From Microglena sp. YARC (taxonomy: Eukaryota > Chlorophyta > Chlorophyceae > Chlamydomonadales > Chlamydomonadaceae): a DNA stretch of 64,000 nucleotides. Each line of letters starts with the position of its first letter. The first letter of the stretch is position 1. The notes under the pieces were generated by a model. The model was not told the DNA's origin. It saw nothing but the letters and a program-made list of their open reading frames with translations, and ran no database searches. Positions 30,801 to 40,856 of this stretch are shown here, piece by piece. Where the stretch lies: NCBI GenBank assembly GCA_022414725.1, contig CM039463.1, positions 80,091,183-80,155,182 on the forward strand. The letters are read 5' to 3'. A program made the position numbers and the translations under genes.

Positions 30801-32909
30801 TCGAGGTCAACAGGTTGTACTTCGTACCTCGACTTTCAGGCTAAATTTACGACAATTCTCCCAGAATTCTCAGAATTGTTGGAATTTTAGGCCAAATCTG
30901 AGGTACAAACTACAAACTACGACCTGTTCCAAAATATTTATGCTCATATGATCTGCTGAATGGCCATAAACTAAATGGCAAGAATCAGACCTGCAGCACA
31001 CACAAAAAATTATGAATATAAAATATAAATATAATATGATATAATATAATTTAATCAGGGGGGGGGCAGAGAGACAGATTTTGGACCGCATGTTCAATAT
31101 GGTGTCCGATTCAGATGGGAGTTGGAATTGTGGAAGTTTCATGCAAAACGAGGGGGGAAATAAAGTTGAAAACAAGTTTTTTTACCCCCCCCCCCCTCCT
31201 AAAACCCGATTACCTCCCCCTACCCCCCCTAAAATGGGGGTCATTCGAAAGATCTTTTCAAGCCCATTCCAGTTATGCTCTTACATCTTTCGTTAGGTTG
31301 CTAAAACGTGATTTATCGCGAAGTTAAGATTTGGGCCGCTTTGGGTGAAAAAAACATTGGACCCCTCTAACTTTGGTACAACTTTATTTTTGGCTAAAAA
31401 AACATTTATTTTTAGTTTGAGGATAAGCTCTATCCAAAGCGAAGATGCGGTACGGCAGCACTTTCCTTGCCCCCCCCTTGAATATAATAATATATAATAT
31501 AATATAATATAATATAATATAATATAATATAATATAATATAATATAATTTAATGGAAATCTAATATAATATAATCTAGTACAATATAATATAAATATAAT
31601 ACGGATATAATATAATATACAAAATCCCAATCTATGCACTTCATGTTTGACATGTTGTAACAGAGCAAAACTTTACCCCTGCCCCAATTCTCCCTTCCAA
31701 ACCTAGCCCAATTAAAGGGCTTGTATTGTTGCTAAATGTAAAGGATCGGAATCATATATTAGCAGTTTAACAACTTGTAATAAGAACAGCTCATGTTTGT
31801 CCCAGGTGATGAGTAAGATTATTTATTATCTGAGGGTAGATGATTTATGATATGATATGATATGTATTATATGATATATTACATTATATGATATATTCTA
31901 TTCTATTCTATTCTATTCTATGTATAGTATTGGCGAAATCGCCCCCCACATTGTATATTACATATCTATATATTATATGTATAGTATTAGCGAAATCGCC
32001 CCCCACGTTATGTATAATATATTCATATATTATATGGCGCTTTAACTGAAATAATTGAACACAATTATGTTTCAAATATTAATCTGCTAATTTATCATTA
32101 ATTAAAAAGTGGCCAGTTCCTTAGACAGATTGGACTGGAAATACGGCTATATGAACATAATCGCCCCCCAGATTATATATTGTATTATATGATACGTACT
32201 GTTTGAGCATAATTGGCCATTCCATTCCACAACTTCAGGGTTGTATGCACCCCCATAGTCTATCCCCCCTCTACCCCCCCCCCCCCCACCCCCCCCTCCA
32301 CCTCCCTCCCCACCCCCCCCCCTCACCCCCACCCCACCCCACCCTCATCCCGATGGGTATGGCCTTTATTTTTCGCATAGGTAGATAAATCCCCAAGCTA
32401 ACGTATCTACCAAAGGTAATATAGCCATTCAGCGGATCCTTTGGGAATCAAGGGCGACAGGGTTTAGGGTGCAGGGTTTAGTTTGTCCTGGGTGATAAGT
32501 AAGATTATATATTATATATTTATATGTATTGTATCGTATTGTATTGTACTGTATTGTATTGTATTGTATTGTATTGTATTGTATTGTATTGTATTGTATT
32601 GTATTGTATTAGCATAATCAGCCATTCCATTCCATTCCTGACCTTCAGGGTTGTAACCACCGGCTACAGCTCCCCCTTCTGAGAAGGCAACCACCACAGC
32701 AGGGCCTGCATCATCCACGCCTTGGTGGAAAGCCTGAGCATTCCATCCATCCACGGACGCCTGGTACACCATCCTGTAAGGGACCAGGGGATGTGAAGAA
32801 GAAATATATAAATAGTACGCCTTGTAAGGGAATGGGGGGGGAGGAGGGAGGGAGAGAGGGGAGAGGGAGGGAGGAAGGCACAGCCATCCACGGACACCTG
32901 ATACACCTT
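30801..32909. other. No recognised gene; AT arrays and C-rich blocks
   Basis: Contains a TAATA array (about 31485-31620), a TTCTA array (31890-31920), duplicated AGTATTGGCGAAATCGCCCC segments (31925 and 31983), a C-rich block (32265-32345) and a TTGTA array (32525-32612). No coding region is supported. Confidence 0.6.
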
Positions 32910-33775
32910 CCTGTAAGGGTCCAGGGGATGGAAAGCATGTAACAGCCTGAAAGCTTGAAACAAAATAGCGTGAAATAGCCAAAATAGTGTGAAATAGCCT
33001 GAAATAACCCGAAATAGCCTTATAAATGAATCCAGGGGAAACTGTAATGATGTAGGGGATGGGAAGCAGGTAACAGCCAGAAACAAAATAACCTGAAATA
33101 GCCTGAAATAGCCTGAAATAGCCTGGACTAACTTACCCAAAATAGCGTGAAATAGCCTGAAATAACCCGAAATAGCTTAAGAAATGAATCCAGGGGAAAC
33201 TGTAAAATGTTCCAGGGATGGGAAGCATGTAACAGCCTGAAAGCTTGAAACAAAATAGCCTGAAATATCCTTGACTAACTTACCCGAAATAGCGTGAAAT
33301 AGCCTGAAATAACACGAAATAGCCTAAGACATGAATCCAGGGGAAACTGTAATGGTCTAGGGGATGGTAGGCAGGTAACAACCAGAAACAAAATAACCTG
33401 AAATAGCCTGGACTAATTTACCCGAAATAGTGTGAAAGAGCCTGAAATAACCCGAAATAGCCTAAGAAATGAATCCAGGGGAAACTATAAGGGTCCAGGG
33501 GATGGGAGGCATGTAACAGCCTGAAACGAAATAGCCCGAAATAGCCTGGACTAACTTACCTGACATAGCCTGAAATAGCCTGAAATAACCCGAAATAGCC
33601 TAAGAAATGAATCCAGGGGAAACTATAAGGGTCCAGGGGATGGGAGGCATGTAACAGCCTGAAACGAAATAGCCCGAAATAGCCTGGACTAACTTACCTG
33701 ACATAGCCTGAAATAACCCGAAATAGCCTAAGAAATGAATGCATGAGAAACTGTAAGGGTCCAGGGGATGGGTAG
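32910..33775. repeat. AAATAGCCTG-rich tandem repeat with 110-160-bp units
   Basis: Short AAATAGCCTG or AAATAACCCG modules are embedded in longer units that carry GAATCCAGGGGAAACTGTAA and GGGGATGGGAAGCATGTAAC. About six long units; two adjacent ones (about 33481 and 33603) are almost identical. Confidence 0.88.
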
Positions 33776-33785
33776 GACTAATTAT

Positions 33786-34075
33786 TTTTTGGGCTATGCA
33801 TATAAGCTTCTAGGCGGCTCCCTTTCCCTGTCATTGAGCCAAACCTGAAGCTAGCTAGTGCGTCTGAAAGCTGATACGACAAGCATTCAAATGCAGCTGG
33901 CGATTTGGGCTTGCCCCAGTGGCTGGCTAATGGAGCTGGTTGGAAGCTGCTGCAAGTACCCCAAAAATGAAACAGTTCATATTCGAATCAAGCTGAACAC
34001 TTTGGGTTTGCTCCAGTGGCTGGCTAATGGAGCTGGTTGGAAGCTGCTGCAAGTAGCCCAAAAATGAAACAGTGA
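33786..34075. mobile_element. MITE family B copy plus partial duplicate
   Basis: GGCTATGCATATAAGCTTCT and GGAGCTGGTTGGAAGCTGCT with AAGTACCCCAAAAATGAAAC form family-B-like ends. The right part (CAGTGGCTGGCTAATGGAGC) is duplicated about 105 bp later. Confidence 0.55.
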
Positions 34076-34204
34076 TGTGAATATGAAATGAATATCATTG
34101 GCCTCCACTGGAGCATCACAACGGCCTACCTTGTCATTCCAACCTAATAACCTAACCCGGCCCAGCCCAGCCCAACCCCAAAAGCCTGAGATTCTCCACT
34201 TCAA

Positions 34205-34452
34205 TTGCAGCTACTTCAGGTGTTCCTACTTCAAGTGTTCCTACTCCAGATTCCCACTTAAAGTGCTCCTGCGTCAAGTGTTCCTACTACAAGTGTTCCT
34301 ATTCAAGATTCCCACTTCAAGTGCTCCAACTTTGAGTGTTCCTACTACAAGTGTTCCTACTCCAGATTCCCACTTCAAAGTTCCAACTTAGACTGTTCCT
34401 TCTTCAAGTGTTCATACTCCAGATTCCCACTTCAAGTGTTCCTACTTCATTG
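34205..34452. repeat. TTCCTACTTCAAGTG-type minisatellite
   Basis: About 15 irregular 13-20-bp units of GTTCCTACTTCAAGT and GATTCCCACTTCAAGT. Confidence 0.88.
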
Positions 34453-34629
34453 GCTTCGTCTCCAGCTGAGTGCCAGCTAGTAGGGGGCGGATGAAGGTGA
34501 CGTCACCACTATCACCTTCCACAGGAGCAGCCAGCCGATTCACTTCAACTACTTGATCTGGGAGCTCGTCGAAGTTGATTCGCTTCAAACCCATGGGCTC
34601 TCTGATGTTGCCAGTGCATGTGGGTGGAA

Positions 34630-34875
34630 GGGGGTGTTAATGAGCACATGCATGCGAATGTGTGTGTGTATGTGTGTGTGTGTGTGAGGGGAGGGAAGGG
34701 GAGGTGTGTGTGTGTGTGTGTGCGTGGGGGGGGGGGGGGGGGGGGGGGGGCATGTGTGTGTGTGTGTGTGTGTGTGAGTGGAGGTGTGAGTGAGGTGGGG
34801 TGGGGTGGGTGGTGGTGGGGGAGGGGAGGTGCATGTGACTGTGTGTGTGAGGGAAGGGGAGGGGAGGGGGAGGGG

Positions 34876-34906
<31 letters not shown>

Positions 34907-34910
34907 ATAC
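34630..34910. repeat. GT/G-rich low-complexity block with poly-G runs
   Basis: GT runs alternate with G runs at 34729-34750 and 34880-34906. Confidence 0.95.
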
Positions 34911-34949
34911 ATTTATGTGTTGTGAGGTGGCGCACCAAGTACCACATGC

Positions 34950-35125
34950 ATGGGACAGGATAAGTTAGTTAATATTAGTGAATGAATAATATTAGACTGA
35001 TAAGCCGTCTCACCAGAATTTTGAATTTATTTGAAAATTTAATTTTATTGTGACCTGATTGTGACACTATAATAATATTAGTTCATATTAGTTTTTCAAA
35101 AACTAATATTAGTTGCCGTTCCCTA
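34950..35125. mobile_element. MITE family A, copy 4 (ATATTAG subtype, reversed)
   Basis: The right end is TTGCCGTTCCCTA at 35113-35125. The interior (CCGTCTCACCAGAATTTTGAA and repeated AATATTAG) is the reverse complement of the 6405-6610 copy. The left end is degraded. Confidence 0.7.
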
Positions 35126-35655
35126 CACATGAGGAGGGTTGTCAAGCACAAAATTGTAAAATTGTATGACACAATACATCAATCTTTCATACCACTTATT
35201 GTACACATATCGCACGATATCATATGGTATTTTGTAAAATATATGGTACACTAAAGTATGTTAATGATGGGGACCAGTGCGATATTGATAATCGTACACT
35301 TCTGGATTGTGTCAATGTGTTTCGACAACGTGTTGCCACTGCGTCGCTATTCTGTCGTTGGATGGCAACGCATGAACCCCCCGAATCACCCGGGCTTCAA
35401 GCTTCGCACTCCGCCATGTGCTCTGCCACGTGATGGCTTTGCAACAGTCTTGTAATCAGGCTTGAGTAGCCCACGTAGCTTCTCAACTTGGCCTACACAA
35501 ATATAAAATAAACATAATATACAAATAAATAAATATAATATACAAATATATATCTATATATAGACAAATAATCTCGAAAAATATAATCTAACAAATCAAT
35601 CTGGATTGGGTTCTACACTGATGTTGTCTATGTAGTGTGCCGAGTTTAACATTTG
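35126..35655. other. No supported gene
   Basis: A 70-codon frame begins at 35224 but shows no recognisable domain. 35500-35590 is AT-rich with ATAAATA strings. Confidence 0.4.
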
Positions 35656-35663
35656 TGCGACCC

Positions 35664-35865
35664 AAAGTTTTTCTTTTCGGCTACTAGCAGCAGCTTCTAG
35701 GCAGCTCCCTGAACCAGCCACTAAGTCGAGCCTAAAAAATTCAGCAGCGATAGAAAGCTGATTGCGTCAGCTTCAAGGTGCACTAAGTTACTTTAAGTTT
35801 GGCTAATTAGCCAGCCAGGGGAGCTGCCTAGAAGGTGCTGCTCGTAGCCAAAAAGGAAACAAAAA
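35664..35865. mobile_element. MITE family B, complete copy with candidate 8-bp TSD
   Basis: Inverted ends include CGGCTACTAGCAGCAGCTTC with TAGGCAGCTCCCTG on the left and CAGGGGAGCTGCCTAGAAGG with TGCTGCTCGTAGCC on the right. TGCGACCC occurs at 35656-35663 and 35866-35873 and may be the target duplication. Confidence 0.72.
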
Positions 35866-35880
35866 TGCGACCCTTATCTT

Positions 35881-37024
35881 ATGGCATAGAGGTACACTTA
35901 AACAAATTTTGGGTGTTTGCCAATCTACTACATCTAATATTATCATGGAAGAGCTGGGTAGAACCCCGTTGTGTTTTGCTTGGCTTAAACAAGCTTTGCG
36001 CTTCTGGAACAAGACCATAGATAAAGAACCTGAGGATCTCATTAGAATGGCTCTTGAGGAATCTTTTGATTCCAACACTGGCTGGGTTCATGACTTACGT
36101 TGTGCTCTCCACAAGCTAGGATCCAGTAAAAACCTCAACATTTTGGAGGCTGTCGATGTCGAAGGTATTATGTCTGAAGTTTTTGAGTCATGGAGGTTTA
36201 AGTACACAAGTGACACCAATGCAGTCAGAGACATCCCTGATGAGAGAAGGGTTGGCTTTAAACGCCTCCGATACCAGAAATGGTTCGCAGCCAACAGCAA
36301 TGATGAGAATGGCTTGATTCCCTTTACATCTGCCTTACATAAGCAGGATCAGATTCGTTCTATAGCACAGTTTAGAATGGGTTCCCATTGGCTGAACACA
36401 GAAAGAATGAGGGTGGTGGATAGAGCACACATCCCTCGTTCAATGAGACACTGTCAAATGTGTGGGTTCCAAAAACCTGAGGATGAAATGCATATGTTTG
36501 AGTGCCCTTTTTATAATGATATTCGCCTCCGCTACCAGAAGCTGTTTACAGATATTTATAGGCATGTCCATGAGGATACCGACTTAACCGTATGGAATGT
36601 GGAATTCTGCGATTCCACATTCAGAACCTTTATGAATGGAAATGGCACTAAGACTTTCTGGAGCAACCTAGCCGACTATCTTTCTACTTGTAGAAGAGCA
36701 AGACAGGAAGCCCTGGACTGCTTAGTGGCACCGTAATTTATTATCCCTTTTTTGTTTTTCTTTTCTTCTTGTGACTTCTCATTTGTTAGCTTCTTACCTC
36801 CGCCACTGTAAGTGGTTGAGATCTGGGTCCGGCTCTAGGGGGTTTAATACCTACGCCACCAAAACGGTGGTTGGGAGCTTGGTTTGTTTGTCCTCGACAC
36901 ACCCCTGATGTAATGGGGGTTTTTGCTTTGTGGGTGCTTTTTCTTTTTGTTTAAAGCACTGAGTCTCATACACCCTCGCGGTGTCAAGTAGACTTTAACA
37001 TGTAATGTAGATGTAGATGTAGAT
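35881..37024 (+). mobile_element. 5'-truncated LINE, copy 2, with (ATGTAG) tail
   Basis: Nearly identical to the LINE in copia-like element 1 from that copy's position 19060 on, but truncated further at its 5' end. The same 3' UTR (ACACCCCTGATGTAATGGGG) ends CTTTAACATGTAATG followed by about three ATGTAG units instead of TGTAA units. The tail abuts an exon of a minus-strand plastid-type gene. Confidence 0.88.
35882..36736 (+). CDS. LINE RT C-terminal fragment (copy 2, intact frame)
   Basis: The frame is open from the truncation point to the stop at 36736, about 284 codons. It encodes the region after the RT thumb and a terminal zinc-finger-like segment CQMCGFQKPEDEMHMFEC (C-x2-C...H-x4-C), which in many LINEs lies at the extreme C-terminus and may bind nucleic acid. 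No polymerase active-site motif is included, so the fragment cannot be an active RT. It differs from copy 1 by only scattered bases, which argues that both inserted recently. Confidence 0.8.
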   Translation, partial: WHRGTLKQILGVCQSTTSNIIMEELGRTPLCFAWLKQALRFWNKTIDKEPEDLIRMALEESFDSNTGWVHDLRCALHKLGSSKNLNILEAVDVEGIMSEVFESWRFKYTSDTNAVRDIPDERRVGFKRLRYQKWFAANSNDENGLIPFTSALHKQDQIRSIAQFRMGSHWLNTERMRVVDRAHIPRSMRHCQMCGFQKPEDEMHMFECPFYNDIRLRYQKLFTDIYRHVHEDTDLTVWNVEFCDSTFRTFMNGNGTKTFWSNLADYLSTCRRARQEALDCLVAP

Positions 37025-37072
37025 CCCAGGAGCCCTTGCCCCAAATCAATTAAAAACTGAAATTCTTCTTGG
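37025..37072 (-). CDS. Plastid-type gene exon 2, cut by the LINE tail
   Basis: On the minus strand an acceptor (TCTATTGCAG) precedes a segment that, joined to exon 1, completes a Pro codon and reads QEEFQFLIDLGQGLLG before running into the LINE tail. The phase match across the intron and the good acceptor support a real exon. Whatever followed in the ancestral gene is displaced or lost; the sequence on the other side of the LINE is MITE family B. Confidence 0.5.
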
Positions 37073-37291
37073 CTGCAATAGAAGGCAAGCAAGCAACTGC
37101 GTGGCTGTTGTGACACAAATTTCACACACACACAGACACACATGTACACGCACATGCACACGCAAGCACACATGCACATGCAAACACACACACAACATAC
37201 CATAACATAGACACACACGCAGGCATACACAGACAACAAACCTAGCACAACGATACATGTACCACGGACCACCACATAGACCCAAACAAAT

Positions 37292-37292
<1 letters not shown>

Positions 37293-37344
<52 letters not shown>
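37293..37344. repeat. Poly-C run of 52 bases
   Basis: Uninterrupted C, flanked on the right by a CA run; within the intron of the plastid-type gene. Confidence 0.95.
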
Positions 37345-37358
<14 letters not shown>

Positions 37359-37420
37359 ACACCCGCACACATACACACTGGAACCCACAACAAGAACAAC
37401 ACCCCACACATGCCACTTAC

Positions 37421-37617
37421 GGATCGGACAATGCCTTCTTCCCAAAAAAGAACGCCACGGCCCTTTCGATTGGATCGGGCTGATAATCCTCCTTAGATTC
37501 CTTCGCACGAACTATGAGGCGAGCATTGCGAGTATGCAACGGGGCGCAAACACCAGTCGGGATTCTGCACGTGGCGCATGAGGCAACCTTGGCCGAACTA
37601 GGCAGCTGGAGCTTCAT
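37421..37617 (-). CDS. Putative plastid-targeted protein, exon 1
   Basis: Starts at an ATG in GCCATGAAG context (37615-37617, minus) and ends at a strong donor, GATCC|GTAAGT. The N-terminus MKLQLPSSAKVASCATCRIP, continuing with Ser, Arg and hydroxylated residues to RLIVRA, looks like a chloroplast transit peptide with a V-x-A-type cleavage site. The mature part begins KESKEDYQPDPIERAVAFFF and GKKALSDP. I do not recognise the family. The frame is also open upstream of this ATG, but the upstream part is low-complexity. A LINE insertion in exon 2 probably truncates the product. Confidence 0.5.
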
Positions 37618-38917
37618 GGCAGAGGGCGTGCAGTGGGGAGGTAGGAAGAGAAGTAGAGGAGGGCGCACGTCTGGGTTAAATAATGATGCAGATGCCTCGA
37701 GGGGTGGGTGGGGCGAGGTTCGAGTACAGCGGACGGGGATGTTTAGATGAAGAAATGTTGCATGGGGGGTTCGCACTCTTTGCAGGCAGCCGTGTACGAT
37801 ATCGGGTGGTATGAGGGGAAAAGGGAAACGTGTACGAGGGGGGGTGGGGCGTTTGCAGTCGAGGGCGGAGATTGTAGGAGCGGTTGCAGGAAGACGTTTA
37901 CGGTATAATATGAATCGGCAGGTTGATGGGATCTAGGCCTTCCGGGTCTAGGCGGGATCAAGCTGGGATATAGGGCGATCTAGGGATATCTAGGGTGCGT
38001 ACGCAGCGGGACTCGACGTGACTGCGCAAGTGGTGATGTACATGTGCATGTACCAGCGTACAACACTGCTTGAGTGCTCAGGAGTAATCACACCTGTACG
38101 AACTGGGTGTGGATAACACCTGGCTTCTGGTATCACTCTTGCATCTTGAGTGATTGGTCTTGGGGGGTGAACGCTTAGCTCATGCTCGCTATGCAGTAAT
38201 GCAGGTACAACACAGCTGGGAAATTCAACACCCAGCTGTGCCAGGACCTAATAATGCCCCCTTCGCGCGAGACGAATGGAAGAAGTTATGAAGAGCGCGA
38301 GCAGGAGCGTAAACGTTCAGTCCCGTTTCGATATGCAAGAGAGATAACAGAAGCGAGGGTCTCGACGTGAGTTGGGCTACTCCGGTCTCATGAAGCTTTT
38401 CAAACGTCCCTCGTTAGGGGAGGAATCAGTATCAGAAGGGGAAGAAAGAAAAATTCACGGAGAGGAACTCGCAGTGAGAAAGATCTTGATGCCTCCAAAA
38501 AACCGCCAAGTACACGGAGGGAGGACCGGGCCGGTGAGACCTCTGGCTTTAGGGGGTACCCTAGCCTAAGTTTGTGCAGGACGCACTTTTCGGTGAGGAA
38601 ATGAGTACATAAATAAGAATACATGAAAGTAGTGTGTAAAAACATAGATCTTGTTATTTGGGTTTCCATCTTAGGATAATAACCAGGAAGGACGTTTTAG
38701 TCTCATTCGTAATATGGTACAAACAGAAGAGAGGGGGAGGGGGAGGACAAGGGGGTACCCGGTTCTACTAGCAAGATAAATTCACGTGCATACGGTGATG
38801 AAGACTTCAATCTCTTTAGTATAGATAATGCAAGTGTTCATGAAGCTGCTTAATTCAAGCAGCACCAGTTTTATAAACGAAGTCGCTTTATGGATGACAT
38901 TTCCGAGGCCCTAAAAG
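37618..38917. other. Upstream region of the plastid-type gene; no further gene recognised
   Basis: GC-rich up to about 38400. It would hold the minus-strand gene's promoter, but I see no definite motif. Short frames around 38372-38669 show no domain. It ends at the start of copia-like element 2. Confidence 0.4.
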
Positions 38918-39143
38918 TGTTATTGTCCATTGCGTCCATTGCGGACACTGAGTTGGCATAGTGCACGCGTGGTCCTGGTACTCCAGGACCCGGGTTGCCT
39001 GCCGCCAGGCCATAGGCTACCTATGGCCTGCACGTGTCTTCAGAATCTTCCTGGAGACTTCCTTTTCTATATAGCCGCACGAGTTGCGATGTTAAGCTAT
39101 CTGCTCTTCAGTCTTCACTGTGTAACGACTCTATCGATTGAAA
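38918..39143 (+). repeat. 5' LTR of copia-like element 2
   Basis: Begins TGTTATTGTCC and ends CGATTGAAA. It shares GTTGCCTGCCGCCAGGCC and GGCCTGCACGTG with the LTR of element 1, showing the two elements are related. Confidence 0.85.
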
Positions 39144-39767
39144 GGTTATCGGCCCGACCGCTACCCGCAGACAGCGCCCCTGCGCCCGTGCCAAGTGGAT
39201 CTTCAGCCCTGCACAAGGTGACAGTTTTCCCTCAGACTAGCTCGACGGCTTGAGTACTGCTTTTGGCCCTGGATTGCCCACGTGTTCACGTGAGGAATCT
39301 AACCTGCGCTGACTCGCCTACTGCCCACACAACTCTCCCGTTGTCTCTACCATCCGTCCAAGACGACAAGTAGACGCAGTCCAGGAGTCTGAGTAGATCT
39401 TTGACGTGAGTTGTACACTCATCAGATCACACACAGCGTTGCGCAATCCTCTGAGATTGCTTGTGCCACGGAGATTCAACCCTGCACACCCTCGTACCCC
39501 CCCCCCCCCCCCCCCCCCCCTCCCCTCCCCTCACATCTCCTGATTCCGTCACCCCTTACCCCCTCTCCCTGCTACTTTAACCACCATTTCAGACCAACAG
39601 GACCCTTTTGGTTCCCCCTTTGTTGTCAACACTCCCTCACCACTACCTCCGAACCGCACACCCAAGACTGAAGCCCGACAAGCTTCACACCCGGATTACC
39701 CACTGGCCGGTTTATTAACCCGGTGTGAAGTCCAAGACCCCAAGACACCAGCGCCGCGACAGACATC

Positions 39768-40856
39768 ATGGCAACACCAGTCAAGCCCCATGCACTCATC
39801 TTCGACGGCACACCCACTACTCCCAGGCACAAGTTTGGACCCTTCCTCCTCCGTCACCTCATATCCCACCCTGGGTGCATCTCCGTCGCCATCGACGCGG
39901 CGAAGAACCTACCCCCCGACGGTGAGCCAGGCACAGCTGACGGATACCCATTGGAGGACTCTCATTACCCGAATTTGGAACATGCTAATGCAGCTATTGC
40001 AGCTCGTGCTGTTCCCCATCCAATCAACATGGTAAAGAATGCTGTCGCCTTCAATGAGATCCTCAAGCACTGTTCAGAACCAATCCAACAGGCCATACTT
40101 GCAAACACTGACGTCGCTGCCAAAGCCTACAGGTTCCTCAAGCTCACGTATGGAGAACGGAACTCTGACCTGGAAACAGGTGCTGTGCGATCCATGTATA
40201 ACCTCAGCATGACTACTACTGAGCCACTGCAGGTTTACCTCTCTCGCAGCTATGAGCTGTATACCTTGCCTCCCCAAGTCAATGGTGTCAGCAACACCTC
40301 CATCCCTGCTTTTCTAAGCATCATTGTCCAGGGACTCACACCTCGCCCAGAGTACAATGGTTTCAGGTTCTCCTTCCACAACTCTGTCTGCCCTGACTTT
40401 GCCTCATTCCAGACACAGATCATCAGGTACCAGGTCTCCAACCAAATATCTGACTCCAACATCTCTCCCGAAGAAAATGAGCACATGGCAGCTGCTGCCT
40501 TCCAAGGACGACCAAGGAAGGACCGTTTCCCTTCCACCCAGATGACCTGCTGGAACTGTAATGGTTTTGGGCACAACTCCCTCACTTGCCCCAGTGCCTC
40601 CACTGAACTGAAGTACAGACCTCCACCGTTTTCATCTACATCTGGCAATAGGGGATCTCCATCACCCCCAAGGATGCAGCCAGGAGGTCCTCCAGCAAAT
40701 CCAAGTCACCTAGGAGAGACCACAGGAACTCCAACAGAGACCCAAAGAGCTACAGCCGCCGTGACAGACGTGGGCATGCCCATGTGGCAGATGATGACTG
40801 CTCTACCTCCCAGTCCAGCACAGACAATGAGGATGAGCACAACTTCATGGCATTGA
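39768..40856 (+). CDS. Copia-type Gag with zinc knuckle, element 2
   Basis: An intact frame of 362 codons from the ATG at 39768. The middle (SEPIQQAILANTDVAAKAYR, then EPLQVYLSRSYELYTLP) matches element 1 Gag and the general copia Gag fold. A CCHC knuckle CWNCNGFGHNSLTC lies at 40548-40589. In the last 70 codons the gag frame turns into Pro/Thr-rich, unconserved sequence, while the -1 frame over the same DNA (from 40652) encodes an Arg/Ser-rich basic linker ending RRDRRGHAHVAD, conserved with element 1. This suggests the functional protein passes into the -1 frame. The product would form particles that package element RNA. Confidence 0.82.
   Translation: MATPVKPHALIFDGTPTTPRHKFGPFLLRHLISHPGCISVAIDAAKNLPPDGEPGTADGYPLEDSHYPNLEHANAAIAARAVPHPINMVKNAVAFNEILKHCSEPIQQAILANTDVAAKAYRFLKLTYGERNSDLETGAVRSMYNLSMTTTEPLQVYLSRSYELYTLPPQVNGVSNTSIPAFLSIIVQGLTPRPEYNGFRFSFHNSVCPDFASFQTQIIRYQVSNQISDSNISPEENEHMAAAAFQGRPRKDRFPSTQMTCWNCNGFGHNSLTCPSASTELKYRPPPFSSTSGNRGSPSPPRMQPGGPPANPSHLGETTGTPTETQRATAAVTDVGMPMWQMMTALPPSPAQTMRMSTTSWH

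Noticed and set aside
35224..35455. Frames of 65-70 codons
   Set aside because: No recognisable motif or exon signals; too short to support.
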